Shown here piece after piece: positions 35,352-45,158 of a DNA stretch of 64,000 bases (the stretch's first letter is position 1; the number at the start of each line of letters is the position of its first letter). Origin of the DNA: Demequina rhizosphaerae (GTDB lineage Bacteria; Actinomycetota; Actinomycetes; Actinomycetales; Demequinaceae); assembly GCF_000971255.1 (NCBI RefSeq), contig NZ_BBMC01000007.1, forward strand, positions 1 to 64,000, given 5' to 3'. Position numbers and translations under genes: made by a program. The notes under the pieces were generated by a model. The model ran no database searches, was not told the origin of the DNA, and saw only the letters and a list, made by a program, of their open reading frames with translations.

Positions 35352-36322
35352 CCTCGTACCGCCCGCGCCGCCTGCGCACTACGCCCGCGATGCGCCGCCT
35401 CGTCCGCGAGGTGCGTCCGCACCCCGCCGAGCTGGTGCTGCCGGTCTTCATCCACGAGGACCTCGCGGAGGAGCGCCCCATCACGTCGCTGCCGGGTGTC
35501 TCGCAGCACCCGCTCGACGCGGTGCCGGGCCTGGTCCAGGACGCCATCGCGGCCGGGATCGGCGGCCTCATGCTCTTCGCGATCCCGTCCGTGCGCGACG
35601 CGCGGGGCTCGGGCGCGGTCGATCCGGACGGGATCCTCAACCGCGCGATCGGGCTCGCGGCCGAGGCCGCCGGCGATCGCCTCGTGATCATGGCGGACCT
35701 GTGCCTCGACGAGTTCACCGACCACGGCCACTGTGGCGTGCTCGACGGCGCGGGCCGGGTCGACAACGACGCGACCAACGAGATCTACGCCGCGATGGCT
35801 CTCGCCCAGGCCCGCGCCGGCGCCCACGTGCTGGGCCTCAGCGGCATGATGGACCACCAGGTTGCCGTCGTGCGCGAGGCCCTCGAGGCCGAGGGCTTCA
35901 CCGACACGGCGCTGCTCGCGTACGCCGCCAAGTACGCCTCGGCTTTCTACGGGCCCTTCCGCGAGGCCGTCGACAGCCAGCTCCAGGGCGACCGCCGCAC
36001 CTACCAGCTCGACCCGGCCAACGGCCGCGAGGGCCTCCACGAGGCCGAGCTCGACGAGCTCGAGGGCGCTGACATGGTCATGGTGAAGCCCGCGCTGCCG
36101 TACCTGGACGTCGTCGCCGAGGTCGCCGCGCAGTCGCGCGTGCCGGTCGCGGCCTATCACGTGTCGGGCGAGTACGCCCAGATCGAGGCGGCCGCCGCGA
36201 ACGGCTGGCTGGACCGCCGCGCCTCGCACCTCGAGGCCCTCACGTCGATGCGCCGTGCCGGCGCCGACATCGTCGTCACCTACGCGGCGCTCGACCTCGC
36301 CGCCTGGCTCAAGGAGAACTGA
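35348..36322 (+). CDS. hemB: Delta-aminolevulinic acid dehydratase (porphobilinogen synthase)
   Basis: 324 residues, condensing two 5-aminolevulinates. The Schiff-base Lys residues lie in YAAKYASAFYGPFREA and MVMVKPALPYLD. The metal loop reads DLCLDEFTDHGHCG: of the three zinc Cys of the E. coli type only the first and third are kept, the second being Asp. This variant is, as far as I recall, usual in actinobacteria. Overlaps hemD by 4 bases. Confidence 0.95.
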   Translation: MTSYRPRRLRTTPAMRRLVREVRPHPAELVLPVFIHEDLAEERPITSLPGVSQHPLDAVPGLVQDAIAAGIGGLMLFAIPSVRDARGSGAVDPDGILNRAIGLAAEAAGDRLVIMADLCLDEFTDHGHCGVLDGAGRVDNDATNEIYAAMALAQARAGAHVLGLSGMMDHQVAVVREALEAEGFTDTALLAYAAKYASAFYGPFREAVDSQLQGDRRTYQLDPANGREGLHEAELDELEGADMVMVKPALPYLDVVAEVAAQSRVPVAAYHVSGEYAQIEAAAANGWLDRRASHLEALTSMRRAGADIVVTYAALDLAAWLKEN

Positions 36323-37636
36323 ATGACCTCGTACTCGGAGCGCGCCCGCGCGATCCTGCCCGGCGGCGTGAACTCGCCCGTGCGCGCGTGGAACGGGGTC
36401 GGGGGAGAGCCGGTGCCGATCGCCTCGGCGAGCGGATCGCGCATCGTCGACGCGGACGGCCGCGAGATGATCGACCTCGTCGCGTCCTGGGGCCCCGCGA
36501 TCCTGGGCCACGCGCGACCCGAGGTCGTCGCCGCCGTGCAGGCCGCCGCCACGCGCGGCCTGTCCTTCGGCGCGACCACCGAGGCCGAGGTCGAGCTCGC
36601 GGAGATGATCCGCGACCGCTACGCGCCCGCCGAGCGGGTGCGCCTCGTGTCGACCGGCACCGAGGCCACCATGACCGCGATCCGCCTCGCGCGCGCCGCG
36701 ACCGGCCGGACGGTCATCGTGAAGTTCGCCGGCTGCTACCACGGCCACTCGGACGCGCTGCTGGTCGCCGCGGGCTCGGGCCTCGCGACCGCGGGCGTCC
36801 CCGACTCCGCGGGCGTGACCCCCGGCGCCGCGCAGGACACCCTGGTGCTGCCGTACGGCGACGAGGCCGCGCTCACCGACGCCTTCGCCGAGCACGGCGC
36901 CGAGATCGCCGGCGTCATCGTCGAGGCGGCGCCCGCCAACATGGGCGTCATCCATCCGCCCGCCGGCTTCAACCGCCTCATCTCGACGCTGTGCCGCAAC
37001 GAGGGTGCGGTGATGATCCTCGACGAGGTGCTCACCGGCTTCCGCGCCGGGCCCTCGGGCTACTGGGGCATCGAGCGCGACCACGACCTCGCCGCGGGCC
37101 TCGACCCGTGGACCCCGGATCTGGTGACCTTCGGCAAGGTCATCGGCGGCGGCCTGCCGGTCGCCGCGCTGGGCGGCCGCCGCGACCTCATGGAGCAGCT
37201 CGCGCCGCTCGGCCCCGTCTACCAGGCGGGCACGCTGTCGGGGAACCCCGTCGCCGTGGCGGCCGGCCTCGCGACGATGCGCCTGCTCACCGAGGACGTG
37301 CACGCGCGCGTCGCCGCCACCGCATCGTCCCTCGTGGACGGCGTCTCGGGCGCGCTGACGGAGCGCGGCGTCACGCACGCCGTCGGACGGGCGGGCACGC
37401 TGTTCTCGATCTTCCTGGGCCTGGACGAGGCGCCGGTCACCTTCGACGAGGTGTCCCGGCAGGACACGGCGGCCTTCGCGCGGCTGTTCCACGCGGTGCG
37501 CCGCGAGGGCGTCGCGCTGCCGCCGAGCGCGTACGAGGCCTGGTTCGTGTCCGCGGCGCACACCGTGACGGACGTCGAGCACATCGTCGCGACGGTCGCG
37601 CACTGGGCGGACGCGGAGGTCGCCGCGCGCGTCTGA
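36323..37636 (+). CDS. hemL: Glutamate-1-semialdehyde 2,1-aminomutase
   Basis: 437 residues, PLP enzyme making 5-aminolevulinate in the C5 pathway. LPGGVNSPVRAWNGVGG is the family N-terminus, STGTEATMTAIRLAR the PLP phosphate region, ILDEVLTGFR the Asp that holds the pyridine N, and LVTFGKVIGGGLP the PLP Lys. Starts directly after the hemB stop. No hemA is in the window. Confidence 0.96.
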   Translation: MTSYSERARAILPGGVNSPVRAWNGVGGEPVPIASASGSRIVDADGREMIDLVASWGPAILGHARPEVVAAVQAAATRGLSFGATTEAEVELAEMIRDRYAPAERVRLVSTGTEATMTAIRLARAATGRTVIVKFAGCYHGHSDALLVAAGSGLATAGVPDSAGVTPGAAQDTLVLPYGDEAALTDAFAEHGAEIAGVIVEAAPANMGVIHPPAGFNRLISTLCRNEGAVMILDEVLTGFRAGPSGYWGIERDHDLAAGLDPWTPDLVTFGKVIGGGLPVAALGGRRDLMEQLAPLGPVYQAGTLSGNPVAVAAGLATMRLLTEDVHARVAATASSLVDGVSGALTERGVTHAVGRAGTLFSIFLGLDEAPVTFDEVSRQDTAAFARLFHAVRREGVALPPSAYEAWFVSAAHTVTDVEHIVATVAHWADAEVAARV

Positions 37637-37676
37637 TCCGGACCCGTCACCCCAGATACCGGGTGGGGTACGCGAC

Positions 37677-37705
37677 TTGGCGGGACCCCGTCGGACCGCC
37701 ACAAT
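37677..37705 (+). promoter_or_regulatory. Promoter of the sirohaem genes
   Basis: -35 TTGGCG (37677-37682), exact 17-base spacer, -10 CACAAT (37700-37705). The -10 ends six bases before an ATG (37712) that opens a 9-codon reading frame, fitting a leaderless transcript. Confidence 0.65.
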
Positions 37706-37711
37706 GGCGCG

Positions 37712-37741
37712 ATGACGACCGACCGGGCAGGTGACGCGTGA
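37712..37741 (+). CDS. Nine-residue leader peptide overlapping cysG
   Basis: ATG six bases after the CACAAT -10, reading MTTDRAGDA, with its TGA (37739-37741) overlapping the GTG start of cysG (37738). It would deliver ribosomes from a leaderless mRNA to the cysG start by termination-reinitiation. It holds no run of Cys, His or other regulatory residues, so it is more likely a coupling device than an attenuator. Inferred from spacing only. Confidence 0.45.
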   Translation: MTTDRAGDA

Positions 37742-38955
37742 CGGCTCTCTTCGGGCTCGACCTCCGGGGCCGGCGCGTGCTCGTCGCGGGCGGCGGCACC
37801 ACGGCGACCCGCCGCATCCGCCGCTTCCTCGCGGAGGGCGCGGACATCGCCGTCGTCGCGCCCGAGGCGACCGACGACCTGCGTCGCCACGCGCAGCACG
37901 GCGACCTCGTGTGGCACGCGCGCGGCATCGCGCCCGAGGACCTCGACGACGCGTGGTTCGTGCTCGCCGCGACCGACGACCGCGAGCTCAACGACCGCAT
38001 CGCGGCCTGGGCCGCGGACCGTCGCGTCTTCTGCATCGACTGCTCCGATGCGCGCCAGGGGACCGCGAGGCAGGCGGCGGTCTCGCGCCACGGCGACCTC
38101 GTCGTGGGCGTCGTGTCGACCGACAGCCCCGACCCGCGGCGCATCCGCGCGGTCCGCGACGCCGTCGCCGCGCACATCGACGCCGGCGAGGTGGACCTCC
38201 GCCGCCGGCGCCAGGGCACCGGGCGGGTCATCCTCGTGGGCGCCGGGCCCGGCGACCCCGGCCTCATCACGGTAAGGGGCCGCCAGGCGCTGTCCGAGGC
38301 CGACGTCGTCGTGACCGACCGGCTGGGCACGGCGGAGCTCCTCGTCACCGTCGGCTACGGCGTCGAGGTGGTCAACGTCGGCAAGTCGCCGGACACCCAC
38401 CCGGTCCCGCAGGCCGAGATCAACCGCATCGTGGTCGCGCACGCCCTCGAAGGGCGCACCGTCGTGCGCCTCAAGGGCGGCGACCCGTTCGTGCTCGGCC
38501 GCGGCGGCGAGGAGGTGCACGCGTGCCTCGAGGCGGGCGTGCCCGTCGAGGTCGTGCCCGGCGTGACCTCGGCGCTGTCGGTCCCGGCCCGCGTGGGCAT
38601 CCCCGTGACGCAGCGTGGGCTCTCCACGGCGGTGCTCGTCACGAGCGGCCACGCCGGAGCGGATCCGACCGCGGTCGCGGCCATGACGCACGGCACGACC
38701 GTGGTCGTCCTCATGGGCGTCGCGGCGCTGCCGGACATCGCGCGCGCGGGTCTCGACGGGGGCGCCTCGCCGGACACTCCGGTCGCGATCGTCGAGAGCG
38801 GCACCACCGCCGACGAGCGTGTGACGCACGGCACCCTCGCTGACATCACTGTTATCGCCGCAGAAACAGGGGTGAAACCTCCCGCCGTTATCGTCGTCGG
38901 AGACGTCGCACGGCCGGACCTCTTGGCCTCCGCGCTTGCCGCGACGCCCAGTTAG
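37738..38955 (+). CDS. cysG: Sirohaem synthase: precorrin-2 dehydrogenase fused to uroporphyrinogen-III C-methyltransferase
   Basis: 405 residues. N-terminal domain (about 1-155) with the NAD motif VLVAGGGTTATRRIRRFL, converting precorrin-2 to sirohydrochlorin. C-terminal SAM-dependent methyltransferase (about 160-400) with VILVGAGPGDPGLITVRG, VRLKGGDPFVLGRGGEE and VPGVTSALSVPARVGIP. A helper-domain part is short compared with E. coli CysG, and the ferrochelatase step is probably done by the CbiX protein next door. Sirohaem serves sulfite or nitrite reductase. Confidence 0.92.
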   Translation: MTALFGLDLRGRRVLVAGGGTTATRRIRRFLAEGADIAVVAPEATDDLRRHAQHGDLVWHARGIAPEDLDDAWFVLAATDDRELNDRIAAWAADRRVFCIDCSDARQGTARQAAVSRHGDLVVGVVSTDSPDPRRIRAVRDAVAAHIDAGEVDLRRRRQGTGRVILVGAGPGDPGLITVRGRQALSEADVVVTDRLGTAELLVTVGYGVEVVNVGKSPDTHPVPQAEINRIVVAHALEGRTVVRLKGGDPFVLGRGGEEVHACLEAGVPVEVVPGVTSALSVPARVGIPVTQRGLSTAVLVTSGHAGADPTAVAAMTHGTTVVVLMGVAALPDIARAGLDGGASPDTPVAIVESGTTADERVTHGTLADITVIAAETGVKPPAVIVVGDVARPDLLASALAATPS

Positions 38956-39015
38956 CAGGGGTGACGAGGAGGTCCAGGTGGCATCGGCGGGACGGTCGTT
39001 CGCAGGGGGCGCGGC

Positions 39016-39702
39016 ATGACGATCCTTATCGGGTGCGCGCACGGCACGCGCGACGAGCAGGGGCAGGAGACGATCCATCGGCTCGTCGAGGACATCCGCA
39101 CCGCGTTGCCGGGCAAGGAGGTGCGCGAGGCCTACGTCGACGTGCACGGACCCTTCGTCGCGGACGTGGTGGCCGAGGTGGCGGCCGAGGAGAGCTGCTC
39201 GGCGGTCGTGGTCCCGCTGCTGCTCGCGGGCGGCTATCACGTCTACCACGACATCGGCGAGGCGGTGAAGGATCGCGCGGACGTGGTCGCGGCGCCGGCG
39301 CTCGGACCCGACCCGCGCCTCATCGACATCGTCATGGACCGCATCCGCGAGGCCCACATCCCCGACACCGCCACGCTCATCCTCGCCGCCGCGGGCTCGT
39401 CCGACCCGCGCAGCCAGGCGGACACCGAGGCGGCCGCCGAGATGCTGCGCGCTCGCTGGAGCGGGCCCGTCCGCATCGGCTACGCCGCGGGGATCCACCC
39501 CACGGTGGACGATGCGGTGGCCGACGCCCGCGCCAACGGCGAGGACTTCGAGGTGGCCGTCGCATCGTTCCTCCTGGCACCCGGCTTCTTCCAGAAGCGG
39601 CTGACCGAGTCGGGGGCCGACCACGTGACCGAGCCGCTGGCGCCGCATCCCAGGCTCGTGGAGATCGTGCTCGACAGGTACCGTGACGCGGGTGGAAGCT
39701 GA
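39016..39702 (+). CDS. Sirohydrochlorin ferrochelatase/cobaltochelatase, CbiX/SirB family
   Basis: 228 residues, two tandem CbiX-type halves. Metal-site His in LIGCAHGTRDEQGQ and GGYHVYHDIGE; the second half has LAAAGSSDPRSQ and FLLAPGFFQKRL without the first His. Placed 60 bases after cysG, it should insert Fe into sirohydrochlorin. The start of the MoeB-like gene lies within its last codons. Confidence 0.87.
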   Translation: MTILIGCAHGTRDEQGQETIHRLVEDIRTALPGKEVREAYVDVHGPFVADVVAEVAAEESCSAVVVPLLLAGGYHVYHDIGEAVKDRADVVAAPALGPDPRLIDIVMDRIREAHIPDTATLILAAAGSSDPRSQADTEAAAEMLRARWSGPVRIGYAAGIHPTVDDAVADARANGEDFEVAVASFLLAPGFFQKRLTESGADHVTEPLAPHPRLVEIVLDRYRDAGGS

Positions 39703-40402
39703 CGCGTTCGTCCGGCATCGGGCGCTCCCTGGTCTCGGTGCGGCCGGCCAGGACGCCCTCGGCGACGCGCGCGTCGCGATCGTCGGGGTAGGAGGGCTGG
39801 GCTGTCCCGCGGCCCTCTACCTCGCCGCCGCCGGCGTGGGCGGGCTCACGCTGGTCGATGCGGACCACGTGTCCGTGACCAACCTCCACCGCCAGGTGCT
39901 CTTCGGCCCGGCGGACGTGGGCCGCGCCAAGGTGGGGGCCGCGCGCGAGGCGCTCGCGCGGGTCGCGCCCGGGACGCGGGTGGCCGCGGTCGAGGCGCGC
40001 TTGGGCGCCGCCGACGCGTCCGCGATGCTCGACGGCCACGACCTCGTGCTCGACTGCACGGACACCTGGCCGTCCCGTCACGCCGTCGCCGACGCGTGCG
40101 CGGCGCTCGGGATCCCGCTCGTGTGGGGCGCGGTCCAGGGCTGGTTCGGCCAGGTCACGGTGTTCTCCGACGGCATCACGCTGCGCGACCTCTTCCCGGA
40201 GGAGCCCCCGCCCGAGCTCGCCTCGTGCGAGGGCGCCGGCGTGCTCGGCCCGCTGTGCGGGCAGGTGGGCGCGGCGATGGCGGCGCAGGCGGTCGTGCTG
40301 CTCACCGGCGTCGGGCCGGGGCTGCGCGGCACCCTGCAGGTGGTGGACGCGCGCGAGGGCGGCTGGCGCAGCGTCCCCGTGGGTCGGGGCGCGCGTGCGT
40401 AG
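39692..40402 (+). CDS. ThiF/MoeB-family adenylyltransferase
   Basis: 236 residues, E1-like; probably adenylates the C-terminal Gly of MoaD. VAIVGVGGLGCPAALYLAAA is the ATP loop, LVDADHVSVTNLHRQVLFG the adjacent motif, and SCEGAGVLGPLCGQVGA the C-terminal signature. The CxxC zinc pairs of E. coli MoeB are not evident. TACCGT (39679-39684) ends seven bases before GTG 39692, so it may start leaderless inside cbiX; GTG 39683 is an alternative. It is followed by moeA, moaC and moaD with overlaps, which favours MoeB over ThiF as its role. Confidence 0.78.
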   Translation: MEADAFVRHRALPGLGAAGQDALGDARVAIVGVGGLGCPAALYLAAAGVGGLTLVDADHVSVTNLHRQVLFGPADVGRAKVGAAREALARVAPGTRVAAVEARLGAADASAMLDGHDLVLDCTDTWPSRHAVADACAALGIPLVWGAVQGWFGQVTVFSDGITLRDLFPEEPPPELASCEGAGVLGPLCGQVGAAMAAQAVVLLTGVGPGLRGTLQVVDAREGGWRSVPVGRGARA

Positions 40403-41591
40403 CGCGGCCGAGCACCTCGCGCAGGTGCTCGCCCTGGTGGCGCCGCCCGAGCCGCGCGTCGTGGCGCTCGCGGAGGCGCTCGGCGAGGTCGCGGCGATGG
40501 ACGTGCGCGCGACCGTCGCGCTGCCGCCGTTCGACAACTCCTCGATGGACGGCTACGCCGTCCGCGCGGCGGACGTCGCCGTCGCGACCGAGTCCGCGCC
40601 GGTCGGGCTCGCCGTGGCGGGGGAGTCGGCCGCGGGTCACCCGTGGTCGGGCACGGTGGGTCCGGGTCAGGCGGCTCGGATCATGACGGGTGCGCCGATG
40701 CCTGCCGGCGCCGACACGGTCGTCCCTCAGGAGCGCGTGGCGGCGACGGCGGGCACCGTGCTCGTGGACGCGCCGGCGCCGGCGGGGCAGTTCGTCCGTC
40801 GCCAGGGCGAGGACGCGCGGCCCGGCGACCTCGTGGTCCGGGCCGGCACGATGCTCGGGCCGCGGCACCTGGCCGCCGCCGCATCGTCCGGCGTGGACCG
40901 GCTCATGGTGACGCGGGCGCCGCGCGTCGCGTACCTGGTCACGGGCGACGAGCTCGTGGCGCCCGGCGGAAGCCTGGCGCCGGGTCAGATCTTCGACTCC
41001 AACGCCGCGTACCTCGGCGCGGCGCTGCGCGCGCTCGGCGCGGACCCGGTGGACCTCGGCAGCGTGGGCGACCGTCCGGAGGACGTGGTGGCGGCGGTGG
41101 TGCGCGCGGTGGAGGCCGGCGCGGACCTGGTCGTCACGACGGGCGGCGCGAGCGTCGGGGCCCACGACCCGGTCAAGGCGGGGCTCGCACCCGCAGGCGT
41201 GACCTTCCTCGACGTCGCGATCCAGCCGGGCAAGCCCCAGGGGCTGGGTCGCGTGGGCGGCATCCCCGTCGTGTGCCTGCCCGGCAACCCGGTCGCGGTC
41301 GCGGTGTGCGTCGAGGTCTTCGTCGGCCCGGCGGTGCGGTCGATGCGCGGCGTCCCCGAGCCCGCGTGGGAGCCGCGACGCGCGCGCGAGGCATGGCACT
41401 GCCCCCCGGGTCGCGAGCAGGTGATGCCCGTGGTGATCGCGGCGGACGGGGTGCGGCCCGCCACGGCAGGCGGCTCCGGCTCCCACCTTGCGGCCAGCCT
41501 CGCGGCCGCGGACGGGCTCGCGCGGGTGCGGGCGGAGGCGGACGAGGTCGCGGTCGGCGATATCGTCGCCGTCAGGAGGTTCACGGCATGA
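40395..41591 (+). CDS. moeA: Molybdopterin molybdotransferase MoeA
   Basis: 398 residues, inserting molybdate into adenylylated molybdopterin. LPPFDNSSMDGYAVRAAD, ARIMTGAPMPAGADTVVPQE, FVRRQGEDARPGD, the MPT-binding TTGGASVGAHDPVK and GIPVVCLPGNPVAVAV are all family blocks. The GTG overlaps the upstream stop and the TGA overlaps moaC. Confidence 0.94.
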   Translation: MRSAAEHLAQVLALVAPPEPRVVALAEALGEVAAMDVRATVALPPFDNSSMDGYAVRAADVAVATESAPVGLAVAGESAAGHPWSGTVGPGQAARIMTGAPMPAGADTVVPQERVAATAGTVLVDAPAPAGQFVRRQGEDARPGDLVVRAGTMLGPRHLAAAASSGVDRLMVTRAPRVAYLVTGDELVAPGGSLAPGQIFDSNAAYLGAALRALGADPVDLGSVGDRPEDVVAAVVRAVEAGADLVVTTGGASVGAHDPVKAGLAPAGVTFLDVAIQPGKPQGLGRVGGIPVVCLPGNPVAVAVCVEVFVGPAVRSMRGVPEPAWEPRRAREAWHCPPGREQVMPVVIAADGVRPATAGGSGSHLAASLAAADGLARVRAEADEVAVGDIVAVRRFTA

Positions 41592-42061
41592 GCGACTTCA
41601 CCCACCTCGACGCGCGCGGCCAGGTCCGCATGGTCGACGTGACGCACAAGCAGCCGACGGTCCGGAAGGCCGCGGCCGAGGGCTTCGTCGCGTGCGCGCC
41701 CCACGTGGTCGCCGCCCTGCGCGACGGCACCGTGCCCAAGGGGGACGCGCTCGCGCTCGCGCGGATCGCGGGCATCGCGGCCGCCAAGCGCACGCCCGAG
41801 CTCCTGCCGCTCGCCCACGTCATCGGGGTGCACGGGGCGGTCGTCGAGGTCGAGGTCGAGGACGACGGCGTGCGGATCACCGCCGAGGTGTCGACCGCCG
41901 ACCGCACCGGGGTCGAGATGGAGGCCCTCACCGCCGTCTCGGTGGCGGCGCTCAACGTCGTCGACATGGTCAAGGCCCTCGACAAGGGAACCTCGATCCG
42001 GGACGTCCGTCTGGTCGCCAAGGAGGGCGGGAAGTCGGGGTCGTGGAGGCGCGAGGCGTGA
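41588..42061 (+). CDS. moaC: Cyclic pyranopterin monophosphate synthase MoaC
   Basis: 157 residues, second enzyme of Moco synthesis. MVDVTHKQPTVRKAAAEG near the start, KRTPELLPLAHVIG in the middle and DRTGVEMEALTAVSVAALNV followed by MVKALDKGTSI with the catalytic Lys/Asp region. The family's usual LCHP reads LAHV here. ATGA overlap with moeA. Confidence 0.92.
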   Translation: MSDFTHLDARGQVRMVDVTHKQPTVRKAAAEGFVACAPHVVAALRDGTVPKGDALALARIAGIAAAKRTPELLPLAHVIGVHGAVVEVEVEDDGVRITAEVSTADRTGVEMEALTAVSVAALNVVDMVKALDKGTSIRDVRLVAKEGGKSGSWRREA

Positions 42062-42420
42062 GCGGCGCCGCGGGTGCGAGCGCGGGCGACGGCTCGGGCG
42101 CGGGCGTGAGCGCGGGCGACGGCGTCGCCGGGGCCGCTGGTGCGAGCGCGGGCGCCGGCGTGAGCGCGGGCGACGGCGTCGGCACGATGCGGGTGCGCCT
42201 CTTCGCCGCCGCGGCCGAGGCCGTGGGGGCCCAGGAGCTCGAGCTCGCGTCTCCGCCGACGGCGGGCGCGCTGCGGGAGGCGCTGGGTGCGTTGGGGGAC
42301 GAGGCCCCCGTCGTGATCGCGCGATGCGCGCTGCTGCGGGCGGGGGAGCGGCTCGAGGACGGTGTGGCGCTCGCGCCCGGGGACCTGGTGGACGTGCTGC
42401 CGCCCTTCGCGGGGGGCTGA
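42058..42420 (+). CDS. moaD: MoaD (molybdopterin synthase small subunit) with low-complexity N-terminal extension
   Basis: 120 residues from the GTG at 42058, which overlaps the moaC stop. The MoaD ubiquitin-like fold starts only at MRVRLFAAAAEAVGAQ (ATG 42187) and ends VLPPFAGG, with the C-terminal Gly-Gly that is thiocarboxylated. The first 43 residues are Gly/Ala/Ser/Val/Asp repeats (for example GVSAGDGV twice). If translation begins at 42187, 126 bases of repeat DNA would separate it from moaC with no ribosome site, so the coupled GTG is preferred. Whether the extension is kept or tolerated is unknown. Confidence 0.82.
   Translation: MSGAAGASAGDGSGAGVSAGDGVAGAAGASAGAGVSAGDGVGTMRVRLFAAAAEAVGAQELELASPPTAGALREALGALGDEAPVVIARCALLRAGERLEDGVALAPGDLVDVLPPFAGG
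42061..42186 (+). repeat. GC-only-like tandem repeat in the 5' part of moaD
   Basis: Imperfect repeats of GGCGTGAGCGCGGGCGACGG and GGTGCGAGCGCGGGCG, reading Gly/Ala/Ser-rich peptide in the moaD frame. It is likely produced by slippage. Confidence 0.7.
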
Positions 42421-42496
42421 CCCCTCCTCCTGACCTGCGTGCAGGCGTGCCGGTGCGGCGCCTCCGGGGGTCCGGGTGGGCGCCGTGGGGGCGGGG

Positions 42497-43909
<1,413 letters not shown>

Positions 43910-43916
43910 GCGACAA

Positions 43917-43970
43917 GTCCACCACCAGGGTCAGACAACGCCCTCGCAGCATCATCCCTGCTATGTGGAC
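43917..43970. repeat. Interrupted inverted repeat upstream of the HNH gene
   Basis: GTCCAC-N4-AGGG (43917-43930) is complementary to CCCT-N5-GTGGAC (43956-43970), just outside the HNH start codon. It could form a long hairpin in the mRNA leader or be an element end. Confidence 0.5.
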
Positions 43971-44102
43971 AAATGAGCGCCCCCACAAGACCGGGGACAT
44001 CACCCCACCCCAAGGGCCCCGCGGCAGGCCCACCCGGGCGACCGGCTCGAGACATCCAGGCGGCGCCCCACCGCCGGGACCATCGGACCAGTCCCCACAG
44101 AT

Positions 44103-44108
44103 TGACAC
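44103..44108 (+). promoter_or_regulatory. Consensus -35 TTGACA before the NmrA-like gene
   Basis: Perfect TTGACA 42 bases before the ATG. No clear -10 at the expected distance (ACACGA at 44126-44131). Confidence 0.4.
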
Positions 44109-44149
44109 CTGACAACATCGACGCGACACGACTGATGGAGGTCATCACC

Positions 44150-45088
44150 ATGGGAAAGCTGGTTGTCTGCGGCGTCGACGGGAACTTCGGGGGCTACGCG
44201 GCCGCCGTCCTCCGGGAGCTGGTCCCCGCTGACCGGATCAAGGTCACCGCGCCCACGCCCGACGCCCTCGCGGAGTACGAGGCCGCCGGCATCGCGACCG
44301 CCGTCACCAACTTCAACGACCCGGCCGGCCTCGCGGAGGCCTTCGCCGGCGCCGACAAGGTGCTCATCATCTCGATGCCGTTCGTCGGCCCCAAGCGCCG
44401 CGCCGCCCACAAGAACGCCGTGGACGCGTGCATCGCCGCCGACGTCCGCCAGGTGGTCTACACGTCGCTCGTCAACGCGACGGACCCCGAGAACCCGAGC
44501 ATCGAGAAGATCGACCACGCCTGGACCGAGTCCTACATCCAGTCGACCGACCTCGACTACGTCTTCCTGCGCAACTCGCAGTACGCCGAGGCGATGATCA
44601 CCGCCTACTTCGGCTCCATCCCCATGGGCGCGATGGCCAACAACGCCGGCGACGGCGTCATGGCCTTCATCTCCCGCCAGGACTGCGCCCGCGCCGCCGC
44701 CCACGTGCTCGCCAACCCGTACCTCCACCACCAGGTGCTCAACATCAACGGCGCCGAGGCGATGACGATGGAGCAGTTCTGCCAGGCCGGTAACGCCGCG
44801 ACCGGCAACTCGCTCGGCTGGCGCGCGCTGACCGACGACGAGCAGTACGAGGTCTTCGACGCCATGGGCGTGCCGCGCACCACCGACGGCGACTTCCTCG
44901 AGGACTCCGAGGCGCCCTTCTCCTCCGAGGGCATGGTCACCTTCGGCGAGGCGATCCGCCTGGGCAAGATGGCCACCTGCTCGCGCGACTTCCAGATCGT
45001 CACCGGCCGCACGCCGCTCACCGTCGCGGAGATGTTCGCGCGCGCCGACGAGTACCAGGTCGGAGCCCGCCACTCGGTCGACGCGTAG
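44150..45088 (+). CDS. NmrA/SDR-type NAD(P)-binding protein
   Basis: 312 residues, atypical short-chain dehydrogenase fold beginning LVVCGVDGNFGGYAAAVL (a degenerate GxxGxxG), with VYTSLVNATDP, DYVFLRNSQYAEAM and ISRQDCARAAAHVL as in NmrA/NADPH quinone reductase-like proteins. It is either an NADPH-sensing regulator or a reductase; nothing in the context decides. GGAGG lies 8 bases before the chosen ATG. Confidence 0.75.
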   Translation: MGKLVVCGVDGNFGGYAAAVLRELVPADRIKVTAPTPDALAEYEAAGIATAVTNFNDPAGLAEAFAGADKVLIISMPFVGPKRRAAHKNAVDACIAADVRQVVYTSLVNATDPENPSIEKIDHAWTESYIQSTDLDYVFLRNSQYAEAMITAYFGSIPMGAMANNAGDGVMAFISRQDCARAAAHVLANPYLHHQVLNINGAEAMTMEQFCQAGNAATGNSLGWRALTDDEQYEVFDAMGVPRTTDGDFLEDSEAPFSSEGMVTFGEAIRLGKMATCSRDFQIVTGRTPLTVAEMFARADEYQVGARHSVDA

Positions 45089-45158
45089 CCGCCCGCCCGA
45101 CTACGCACCCGCAGCACCTCCCCAGGCCGTGCCAGACTCGGCCTCGGGAGGTGCCGCC

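Noticed and set aside
35726..35770. HemB metal loop with Asp in place of the second zinc Cys, as a possible novelty
   Set aside because: From memory this loop is usual in actinobacterial HemB, so it is not reported as unusual.
37637..37676. Terminator CACCC/GGGTG after hemL
   Set aside because: Only five base pairs and no T tract; too weak to list.
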